From Solobacterium sp. (lineage in GTDB: Bacteria; Bacillota_I; Bacilli_A; Erysipelotrichales; Erysipelotrichaceae), in contig JAEEPV010000213.1 in NCBI GenBank assembly GCA_016284975.1, forward strand, positions 1 to 12,063: a DNA stretch of 12,063 nucleotides, read 5' to 3'. The translations under genes were made by a program, and so were the position numbers. Within the stretch, counting starts at the first letter, position 1. Each line of letters begins with the position of its first letter. Of this stretch, positions 6,549 through 12,063 are shown piece after piece. The notes beneath the pieces are model-generated. The model was given only the letters and a program-made list of their open reading frames with translations. It was not told where the DNA came from and did not search any database.

Positions 6549-7376
6549 TCACTTTATCTCTTCTTTGGAATCCTCTGCGGATGGCTCTGCCGGCTCTTCG
6601 GAAGACGTTTCTGCAGGTGCTTCCTTCTGCTCCTCTTCCACAGGTTCTGCAGCAGGCTTTTCGGAAGGAATCTCCGGAACTGCTGGCGTGACCGGTGCAG
6701 AAAGCTCCTCACGGATCGCGGACATGCCGGTAGCGGTTGTATTCCAGTCTACATAAGCAGCAGTACTTTCCTCTTCCTCAGGAACCGGTTCTTCTTTCGG
6801 AGACTGTACCACTGGTGGCTTCGGTTTTTCACGAGCCTCCATAAATTTCTTGATCTTTCCGGACAGATACAGGGTTGTATACAGATCGGTCAGACCACTG
6901 TAGAGCAGTGCTCCTCCTGCAACCTGCAGCATCAGTTCTGCACTCGGAATCAGATTAAACATGATCAGAATTCCGGCAATGATCGAAATTGCCGCAAGCA
7001 CCAGGAACTGCCAGCTGTTCGGATATCCGATTCTCGCCACATCCACACCATTCTGAAGCTTCAGAATACCGCTGGCGATCAGTGCAATCGCAAGCAGGAA
7101 CGGAATAAGTGACTGAAAGACATCCTTATGGTAAATAACCATGACACCAAGAAGAATCTTGATGATGCCGGACGCAAAATCATTCCGGAATAAAGATAAC
7201 CGGATGTCCATCATAAAATACATGACGATACTGATAATTCCATAAATAATGAGTGCTATACCGAACAGATCACAGAACAGCTCTCCCATTTTTCCCGGAT
7301 AAAGCAGCAGAAGAATACCCGCAGCAATATAAAGAATCGAGTACGCAATTGATGTCCATTTCATTCTGTCAAGCAT
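6549..7376 (-). CDS. DUF308 (HdeD-like) membrane protein with acidic C-terminal tail
   Basis: 275 residues from ATG 7374-7376. AAAGGAGT (7384-7391) sits eight bases upstream, which decides this start over the GTG at 7406. Six hydrophobic segments fall at about residues 7-26, 32-52, 68-84, 89-106, 120-140 and 146-166. They form two similar three-helix units with the AAGILLLLYPGKMGEL and GIIKILLGVMVIY patterns of the DUF308/HdeD family. From about residue 180 on follows a cytoplasm-like tail of nearly 100 residues, very rich in Pro, Glu and Ala, ending SAEDSKEEIK. DUF308 proteins are linked to acid stress in enterobacteria, but the role here is unknown. The gene stands alone between its own terminator and the terminator of the CapA operon. 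Confidence 0.85.
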   Translation of the reverse strand: MLDRMKWTSIAYSILYIAAGILLLLYPGKMGELFCDLFGIALIIYGIISIVMYFMMDIRLSLFRNDFASGIIKILLGVMVIYHKDVFQSLIPFLLAIALIASGILKLQNGVDVARIGYPNSWQFLVLAAISIIAGILIMFNLIPSAELMLQVAGGALLYSGLTDLYTTLYLSGKIKKFMEAREKPKPPVVQSPKEEPVPEEEESTAAYVDWNTTATGMSAIREELSAPVTPAVPEIPSEKPAAEPVEEEQKEAPAETSSEEPAEPSAEDSKEEIK

Positions 7377-7383
7377 GAACAAG

Positions 7384-7391
7384 ACTCCTTT
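7384..7391 (-). promoter_or_regulatory. Ribosome binding site that sets the DUF308 start
   Basis: Reads AAAGGAGT on the minus strand with eight bases to ATG 7376. The longer frame from GTG 7406 has no comparable site and would translate through this one. Confidence 0.7.
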
Positions 7392-7410
7392 CCCCTTATA
7401 GGTCACATTC

Positions 7411-7435
7411 TGATAAAACTGTTTTTATCATAGCA
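7411..7435 (-). promoter_or_regulatory. Candidate extended -10 promoter with an inverted repeat at the start site
   Basis: TGCTATGAT on the minus strand (7427-7435) fits an extended -10 box. No clear -35 is seen. A perfect eight-base inverted repeat, TGATAAAA (7411-7418) and TTTTATCA (7423-7430) with a four-base centre, overlaps its downstream side, where transcription would begin. This could be an operator or a 5' hairpin of the DUF308 message. Confidence 0.4.
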
Positions 7436-7440
7436 CACAC

Positions 7441-7470
7441 CTAATGAAAAGAGACGGTCACTCCGTCTCT
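7441..7470 (-). terminator. Terminator of the capA-like operon
   Basis: Perfect eight-base arms AGAGACGG (7450-7457) and CCGTCTCT (7463-7470) around five bases. On the minus strand the stem runs into TTTTCATTAG. It begins just after the stop of the CapA-like gene (7472). Confidence 0.88.
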
Positions 7471-7471
7471 C

Positions 7472-8674
7472 TTACTGTATTTCGATTCCGACCCGTATGG
7501 AGTCATCATACTCGTTGATCTTGGCTTTATATTTCTCATAAAGACCAACCGGATCAGCCACATGCGCTTCATCTAATTCCTTCATCGGAATGACCTTGAA
7601 GTTATGGTATCCGTAATCATAATACGTATAGATCAGATCCGCCCGCGGATCACTGATTGTGATCGTCGTGTTATCTTTGTCCACGGTTTTCTCAATCGTA
7701 ACACCGCCGACCATTCCAACAAGATTCGGTTCATCAATCTGGGCGGAAACCATGTTGCCCATAGCATAGTAACAGATCGTTTTGCCATCATTGACCCATT
7801 CAATCGGCTGAATGACATGCGGATGGTTTCCAATAATAATATCAGCTCCGTTTTCCGAGAGTTTCTGTGCCAGCTCCCGCTGTTCATCATTGGCTTCCAT
7901 GGAGTATTCCGTACCCCAGTGCATTGCCACTATGACCACATCACTGATCTCGTCGGCACGTTTTACCTGATCAAGCAGTTCATCCACATGTTCCGGATAG
8001 ATATTTACGATGTATTCATACCCTTCCGGCGGCAGAAGACCATTACAGCCATAGGTCCATGAGAGGAAGGTATAGGTTATCCCATTAATCTCATAGACAT
8101 TCAACGCATCATGCGCTTCCTGGGAATCATAGGTACCGGCCATATGAACTCCATACTGTTCTTCCTGCTTGCGCCAGTACTCACAGGAACGGTTAATACC
8201 GGTCAGTCCCTGGTCCAGAGAATGGTTATTCGCGGTGGAAACGAGGCGGAAGCCAAGATTCACCATCGCGTCGCCTACTTCCTGAGGACTGTTAAACGTC
8301 GGATAGCCATGCAGGCCTAACTCCGTTCCTCCCAGGATTGTCTCCTGATTGTAGTATTTCAAGTCATAACCTTCGGAAAGCCTGCCTATATTTTCCAATA
8401 TCGGCAGAAAATCATAGCTTCCATTCCCAAGGTCCGCATCCATCCATACCGTACCGTGAATCAATGCATCTCCGGTAAAGAAGAACTCCGCCTTGTAATG
8501 TTCCGGTTCCGGTGTTGGTGTCGGTTCTTCCGTCGGCTCGGCAGAAACTGCCACTTCGTTCGGTTCCGCCTTCGGATGGTTTTTCAGGTAGAACAGACCG
8601 GCGCAGACAACGAGCAATACCGCCAGTACAATCCATACCCAGTTTCTCAGCTTTCGTTTCTGCCGTTTTGCCAT
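7472..8674 (-). CDS. CapA family (PGA_cap) metallophosphatase-like protein, membrane anchored
   Basis: 400 residues. A basic N-terminus (KRQKRKLRNW) precedes one membrane helix at about 12-30, then a Pro/Thr/Glu spacer (46-58), so the enzyme domain is outside the cell. The domain carries the CapA set in order: FTGDALIHG (66-74) with the metal Asp69, YNQETILGG with Asn109 and Glu111, TANNHSLDQG with Asn150 and His151, AMHWGTEY (250-257) with His252, GNHPHVIQP with His284 and His286, and YAMGNMVS with Asn307. This is the calcineurin-like fold of poly-gamma-glutamate capsule protein CapA. No capB/capC/capE genes are nearby, so capsule synthesis is not implied, and many Bacillota have such stand-alone copies of unknown substrate. 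AGGGGG precedes the ATG at 8672-8674. It is the second gene after the 134-residue protein (24-base gap). Confidence 0.88.
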   Translation of the reverse strand: MAKRQKRKLRNWVWIVLAVLLVVCAGLFYLKNHPKAEPNEVAVSAEPTEEPTPTPEPEHYKAEFFFTGDALIHGTVWMDADLGNGSYDFLPILENIGRLSEGYDLKYYNQETILGGTELGLHGYPTFNSPQEVGDAMVNLGFRLVSTANNHSLDQGLTGINRSCEYWRKQEEQYGVHMAGTYDSQEAHDALNVYEINGITYTFLSWTYGCNGLLPPEGYEYIVNIYPEHVDELLDQVKRADEISDVVIVAMHWGTEYSMEANDEQRELAQKLSENGADIIIGNHPHVIQPIEWVNDGKTICYYAMGNMVSAQIDEPNLVGMVGGVTIEKTVDKDNTTITISDPRADLIYTYYDYGYHNFKVIPMKELDEAHVADPVGLYEKYKAKINEYDDSIRVGIEIQ

Positions 8675-8698
8675 AGTCCTTTCCCCCTAACTGCTGTT

Positions 8699-9103
8699 TT
8701 ATTTTCGAATACCGAATGCAATCGCACATCCCGGTTCGATTTTGTTCTTCGCACAATAGTCTTCGATTTCCTGATAGTTCTTAATCACGATATAGTCAAT
8801 CGTTTTCCAGTCGCGCTCCAGTCCGTGCGCATACAGAAAATCTTCAACTCCGGTTTCTGCTGCTGTCTCCGGCACCAATGTAACATGCGGGCTGTTGTCA
8901 TCCAGCCAGTTCCAACCCAGCAGAATGCCGTTTTCTTCCGGAAGAGCTTCTTCATACATGAAGGTCATCCAGTCTTCAGCATGTCCTCTGCCGTTATAGA
9001 AACAGGTGTTTCCGATAAACAGTTTGCCGCTTTCATCTCGATAAAGTACAACAATATTCTGAAATACATCGAGTTTTTCTTCAAATCTTACAACTGTAGA
9101 CAT
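8699..9103 (-). CDS. Hypothetical 134-residue protein
   Basis: Starts at ATG 9101-9103 with a strong AAGGAGGA (9112-9119) eight bases upstream, so translation is well supported. It is soluble, acidic and rich in aromatic residues, without signal peptide or membrane helix. Notable stretches are IVVLYRDESGKLFIGNTCFY near the N-terminus, GILLGWNWLDDN in the middle and DYIVIKNYQEIEDYCAKNKI near the C-terminus. I do not recognise a family. It is the first gene of the operon with the CapA-like protein, driven by the promoter at 9131-9158. The pairing of a cytosolic small protein with an exported phosphatase-like protein may be only transcriptional. Confidence 0.75.
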   Translation of the reverse strand: MSTVVRFEEKLDVFQNIVVLYRDESGKLFIGNTCFYNGRGHAEDWMTFMYEEALPEENGILLGWNWLDDNSPHVTLVPETAAETGVEDFLYAHGLERDWKTIDYIVIKNYQEIEDYCAKNKIEPGCAIAFGIRK

Positions 9104-9130
9104 TATTCAAATCCTCCTTGAAACAATCAT

Positions 9131-9158
9131 ATCATAGACGCCACAGATCAAATTTCAA
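9131..9158 (-). promoter_or_regulatory. Sigma-A-type promoter of the orf134-capA operon
   Basis: Minus strand TTGAAA (9153-9158), a 16-base spacer, then TATGAT (9131-9136). Each box matches the sigma-A consensus in five of six positions. A start near 9124 gives a short leader carrying the AAGGAGGA site. Confidence 0.65.
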
Positions 9159-9196
9159 ATGCGCCACCCTCATTCTTAGGACGGCATATCACCTGT

Positions 9197-9238
9197 ATCC
9201 CCTTTCAAATACCGCTTTTCTGAATCCCCTTTCAATAC
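9197..9238. repeat. Pair of near-identical 15/16-base direct repeats
   Basis: ATCCCCTTTCAAATAC (9197-9212) and ATCCCCTTTCAATAC (9224-9238) differ by one base and start 27 bases apart. They lie between the divergent promoters, upstream of the possible -10 box of the GGDEF-EAL gene, where a paired regulator site would be expected. A third partial match, TTTCAAAT, occurs at 9153-9160 inside the opposite promoter. Confidence 0.6.
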
Positions 9239-9261
9239 TTTTTTTCTAATTTGTGCGTGTA

Positions 9262-9267
9262 TATAAT
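9262..9267 (+). promoter_or_regulatory. Possible -10 box of the GGDEF-EAL gene
   Basis: Perfect TATAAT, with no good -35 (a T-run lies at the right distance). That would suit a promoter needing an activator bound at the direct repeats just upstream. Transcription from here would begin about nine to ten bases after it, inside the open frame that starts at GTG 9253, which argues for translation from ATG 9343. Confidence 0.4.
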
Positions 9268-9342
9268 AGGAGTCAGGTACAGACAGAATCTCTGGTTTTC
9301 AGAAATCTGCTTGGTTTAAGGAAATCATTTGATTGTTACAGT

Positions 9343-11637
9343 ATGAGAATACTATTTTCCATCATCTTTTTAGTTCAAATTATAGCTCTGGCAGTCTGTG
9401 GTTTTTATGCGCGCAAATCGCATAAGGAAATTGCACCTTCCGTCAGAAAGCTTTTGCGTTACCTGATTCCTCCGGTGATTGGAAATCTGATTATCGTCGC
9501 CTCCGGCAACAAGCTCATTTCAACGGTCGGCTGCTACATCTATTTCATCGGCATGGATTTTGTTATTCTGGCCCTGCTGCTCTTTACCTTCAGCTACTGC
9601 CGGTTATCATGGCCCAGCCGGAAACTGCGCTACTTTGTACTTGCCGTTCTGACAATTGATGTTGGTCAGCTTTTGCTGAATCCTTTTTTTCATCATGCGT
9701 TTCGTACAGAGGCGATTCTTGTTGACGGATATAACTATTATCGTCTGATTCCATATGCCGGTCAGACATTTCATCGCGTTGTCGTGTATGCCATTTACCT
9801 TTCAGCCGTAATCATCTTTATATTTAAAACATTCCGTTCTTCCCGGATTAATTCTGAGCGGTATTCCGTAATTCTATTCGTCATGCTGTTTACCGGCATT
9901 ATTCAGACATTCTATATCTTCTCACGCGCTCCGATCGATGTTTCCATGATCGGCTACGGTCTGTTCGGCATTCTGGTATTCTACTTCTCCCTCTATTACC
10001 GTCCGCTGCGTCTGATGGACCGCATGCTGGCCGGTATTGCCGCAGAGATGAATGAAGCGCTCTTCCTGTTTGATTCCAATAACCGGTGTATCTGGGCAAA
10101 CAAGCCCGGAATCGAAATGGCCGGTTTGAAAAGCAATGATTTCGATGAAGCAGAAGAAAAACTCAGTAATCTGTTTTCGCAGTATGCCGACAAAAAAGAC
10201 GACTGGACCACAACCCAGATCTCCGGAAGCGGAAAAGACGCAAAGCACTATGTGCTGGAAAAACATGCCGTAAAGGATGATCGAGACCGATTCATCGGTT
10301 CTTTCCTCAGTGTGCGTGACATTACCGAACAGCAGAATGCACTGGAAGAAGAAAAATATATTGCCCGTCACGATTCGCTGACCGACCTGTATACACGTGA
10401 ATATCTGTACGACAGGATGAAGAATACCCTCGAAAAGAATCCCGCGACACTTTATTATGTTATTTTCGCTGATATTCGTGAGTTCAAGATCATTAATGAT
10501 ATTTTCGGTAATGAATTTGGGGATTTTGTTCTTTTGAACATCGCTGACTGGATTCGAAACACGTTCACGCAAAGTGATGCGGTTTTTGGACGACTGGCCG
10601 GTGATACATTCGGTATTCTGCTGCCGAAAGAGAAGTTCGACCCTGAAGTAGTCGAAAATTCCCTCTCCTCTTTTGTTGTCCGGAAGGGAAATGCATCTCA
10701 TTCCGTCCTTGTTCATCTCGGTGTATATGAAGTCAATGAACCGGATATCAAGATTTCTGTCATGTTTGACCGTGCCCATATGGCACTCTCTTCCATCCGG
10801 GATCAGTACAAAACGCATATTGCCTACTATGACGATAATATGCGTGAAAAAGTTCTCTGGAACCAGCACATTTCTTCTCAGCTCCACAATGCGATTAAGG
10901 AACGCCAGCTGCAGCCATATCTTCAGCCAATCGTTGATCAGAACGGAACAATCGTGGGTGCAGAAGCACTTGTACGATGGATTCATCCAACCGACGGATT
11001 CCTGTCTCCGGCAATGTTTGTTCCGGTATTTGAAAACAACGGCATGATCTCTGAGGTTGACCAGTATATGTGGCAATGTGCCTGTGAAATTCTGGCACGA
11101 TGGGAGAAGGAAGGTATTGACCGCTTTATCTCCATCAACATTTCACCGAAAGATTTCTACTTTATGGATGTAGCAGAAGTCATAAAGAATCTTGCAAAAC
11201 AGTACAGCATCTCGCCGGGCAAGCTCAGAATCGAGATAACGGAAACGGTGATGATGGCTGATATCAATACCCGCATGTCTCTGCTTCACGATCTGAAACA
11301 GAACGGCTTCTACGTTGAGATCGATGATTTTGGAAGTGGATATTCCTCATTGAACATGTTAAAAGATATGCCGGTTGATCTTCTGAAAATCGATATGGCA
11401 TTCCTGAGCAAGTCAAATAACGAACAAAAAGCGGAAAAGATCATTCACAACATTATCAACATGTCATATGATCTCGGCATTTCTCCTCTCAGTGAAGGCG
11501 TTGAAACAGAAACACAGTACCATATGCTTTCACAGATGGGATGCCAGCTGTTCCAGGGCTACTACTTCGCAAAGCCGATGTCGGTTACAGACTTTGAAAC
11601 ATACTGCCGGCAGAATTCCGGCTGCACAGCTAAATAA
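9343..11637 (+). CDS. 7TM-PAS-GGDEF-EAL protein, probable c-di-GMP phosphodiesterase
   Basis: 764 residues from ATG 9343. The frame is open back to GTG 9253, but that has no ribosome binding site and lies over the likely -10. ATG 9343 itself has only a distant AAGGAAA (9318-9324), so the start is uncertain. Residues 1 to about 225 form seven or so membrane helices of the 7TM sensor type. About 233-330 is a PAS domain (ALFLFDSNNRCIWANKPG). About 340-500 is a GGDEF domain (RHDSLTDLYTREYLYDRM) whose signature reads RLAGDTF (417-423), so it should not make c-di-GMP. About 515-755 is a complete EAL domain: EALVRW (541), SINIS (Asn599), EITE (631-634), DDFGSGYSS (661 onward), LKID (Lys682), EGVET (Glu718) and QGYYFAKP. 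All metal and catalytic residues are present, so it probably hydrolyses c-di-GMP at the inner membrane in response to a membrane or PAS signal. Confidence 0.9.
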   Translation: MRILFSIIFLVQIIALAVCGFYARKSHKEIAPSVRKLLRYLIPPVIGNLIIVASGNKLISTVGCYIYFIGMDFVILALLLFTFSYCRLSWPSRKLRYFVLAVLTIDVGQLLLNPFFHHAFRTEAILVDGYNYYRLIPYAGQTFHRVVVYAIYLSAVIIFIFKTFRSSRINSERYSVILFVMLFTGIIQTFYIFSRAPIDVSMIGYGLFGILVFYFSLYYRPLRLMDRMLAGIAAEMNEALFLFDSNNRCIWANKPGIEMAGLKSNDFDEAEEKLSNLFSQYADKKDDWTTTQISGSGKDAKHYVLEKHAVKDDRDRFIGSFLSVRDITEQQNALEEEKYIARHDSLTDLYTREYLYDRMKNTLEKNPATLYYVIFADIREFKIINDIFGNEFGDFVLLNIADWIRNTFTQSDAVFGRLAGDTFGILLPKEKFDPEVVENSLSSFVVRKGNASHSVLVHLGVYEVNEPDIKISVMFDRAHMALSSIRDQYKTHIAYYDDNMREKVLWNQHISSQLHNAIKERQLQPYLQPIVDQNGTIVGAEALVRWIHPTDGFLSPAMFVPVFENNGMISEVDQYMWQCACEILARWEKEGIDRFISINISPKDFYFMDVAEVIKNLAKQYSISPGKLRIEITETVMMADINTRMSLLHDLKQNGFYVEIDDFGSGYSSLNMLKDMPVDLLKIDMAFLSKSNNEQKAEKIIHNIINMSYDLGISPLSEGVETETQYHMLSQMGCQLFQGYYFAKPMSVTDFETYCRQNSGCTAK

Positions 11638-11642
11638 ATACT

Positions 11643-11708
11643 AAAAAACGTTATGCATTATCCACGCCGATTGATTTGTGTAAATACCGCATAACGTTTT
11701 TCTTTTTT
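11643..11708. terminator. Two-way terminator between the convergent GGDEF-type genes
   Basis: Perfect 13-base arms AAAAACGTTATGC (11644-11656) and GCATAACGTTTTT (11689-11701) enclose a 32-base loop. T-runs follow in both directions (the plus-strand run includes TTTTTT at 11703-11708). It begins five bases after the GGDEF-EAL stop and ends at the stop of the minus-strand gene. The loop is much longer than in the other terminators here and has no recognisable content. Confidence 0.85.
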
Positions 11709-12063
11709 ATAATTCCGGCTGATCCTGATGTCTTCCTTTCAGCTGCTTCAGATTGATATTTCTTGAAACATATACAAGACGGAACTGGTTTTCCGGAATC
11801 ATCCGGTAAAATTCCTTCATAATACGGTCAATGACCATCTGAACATTCTCATCCGGCAGATTGGTAAACAGTACGATACGCTGTGTACTTGAGAATCTCG
11901 CCGTAACGTCTACCTTTCGTACCGTATTGTTGATAGCCGCCTCCAGATATTTCATGACCATGGTTCGGGCGGATATCGGCATGCTCGCATTATCGCTGAA
12001 CAGTATGGTTAACAGGACCAGCTGTACAGTCTGTGCATTACGAATACCAAGGTTCCGAATCAG
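11707..12063 (-). CDS. C-terminal end of a degenerate GGDEF-like protein (partial)
   Basis: The frame is open to the right edge of the window, so these 118 residues are the end of a larger protein; the ATG at 11982 is internal. The pattern DVTARFSSTQRIVLFTNLPDE, followed by a VIDRIMKEFYRMI helix, fits the central strand-loop-strand of a GGDEF domain. RFSSTQ sits where active cyclases have R(Y/F)GGDEF, with GGDE replaced by SSTQ. The preceding LVLLTILFSDNASM and MVMKYLEAAINNTVRKVD parts are also helix-like as in that fold. Such RYSSSQ-type domains occur in multi-domain signalling proteins of Bacillota. The assignment rests on pattern only, and the N-terminal architecture is outside the window. 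Confidence 0.55.
   Translation of the reverse strand: MIRNLGIRNAQTVQLVLLTILFSDNASMPISARTMVMKYLEAAINNTVRKVDVTARFSSTQRIVLFTNLPDENVQMVIDRIMKEFYRMIPENQFRLVYVSRNINLKQLKGRHQDQPEL

Noticed and set aside
6466..6552. N-terminal extension of the lgt homologue (29 codons)
   Set aside because: It would translate the terminator hairpin of the DUF308 gene, and classical Lgt proteins begin near the shorter start.
7472..8674. Capsule (poly-gamma-glutamate) synthesis locus
   Set aside because: Only a CapA-like protein is present; no CapB ligase, CapC or CapE-type genes are next to it.
9922..11076. A long minus-strand open frame (384 codons) opposite the GGDEF-EAL gene
   Set aside because: It overlaps well-conserved PAS, GGDEF and EAL coding sequence, has no recognisable domain and no operon context; it is a shadow of the real gene.
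1..12063. Defence island, prophage or transposon
   Set aside because: AddA is housekeeping repair; no transposase, integrase, toxin-antitoxin, restriction or phage gene, and no terminal repeats or target duplications were seen.

Overview
The window looks like an ordinary chromosomal stretch from a mid-GC member of the Bacillota (Firmicutes), probably a gut-type Erysipelotrichia or Clostridia. The basis is the AddA-type helicase-nuclease end, strong AGGAGG-type ribosome binding sites, compact operons closed by hairpin/U-run terminators, and the mix of families (RpiB, a divergent Lgt, DUF308, DUF349, CapA-like, 7TM-PAS-GGDEF-EAL). Genus cannot be fixed from the sequence alone. No tRNA, rRNA, CRISPR array, insertion sequence or phage gene is visible.

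Layout from left to right. (1) 3-377 (+) is the C-terminal nuclease end of addA, cut by the window edge. A hairpin at 469-529 closes it and also closes the convergent operon. (2) 531-2879 (-) is a three-gene operon, read from the right: a cyclase/kynurenine-formamidase-like protein, an M20-family amidohydrolase and a small four-helix membrane protein. (3) 3004-4368 (-) is a 454-residue protein built of tandem DUF349-like repeats behind an unfamiliar N-terminal region. It has its own terminator (2961-2990) and a leader with two overlapping inverted repeats. (4) 4448-6465 (-) is an operon of a divergent lgt homologue, rpiB and a membrane-anchored protein of unknown function. (5) 6549-7376 (-) is a single DUF308 membrane protein with a long acidic tail, flanked by terminators. 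(6) 7472-9103 (-) is a two-gene operon, an unknown 134-residue protein followed by a membrane-anchored CapA-like protein, with a good promoter at 9131-9158. (7) 9343-11637 (+) encodes a 7TM-PAS-GGDEF-EAL protein with a degenerate GGDEF site and an intact EAL site, so probably a cyclic-di-GMP phosphodiesterase. (8) 11707-12063 (-) is the C-terminal end of a second protein that also looks like a degenerate GGDEF domain. A 13-bp-stem two-way terminator lies between these convergent genes.

Three starts were moved downstream from the longest open frame on sequence grounds. The cyclase starts at 2879 (strong RBS). Lgt starts at 6465, because the longer frame translates the neighbouring terminator hairpin. 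The DUF308 protein starts at 7376 (strong RBS). The GGDEF-EAL start at 9343 is preferred but has only a distant RBS.

Most of the window is housekeeping or common accessory material, and I do not see a convincing new defence or mobile system. The most interesting items are the paired 15/16-bp direct repeats upstream of the GGDEF-EAL gene, the two convergent degenerate GGDEF proteins, the altered active-site residues of the Lgt homologue, and the uncharacterised cyclase/M20/membrane-protein operon.
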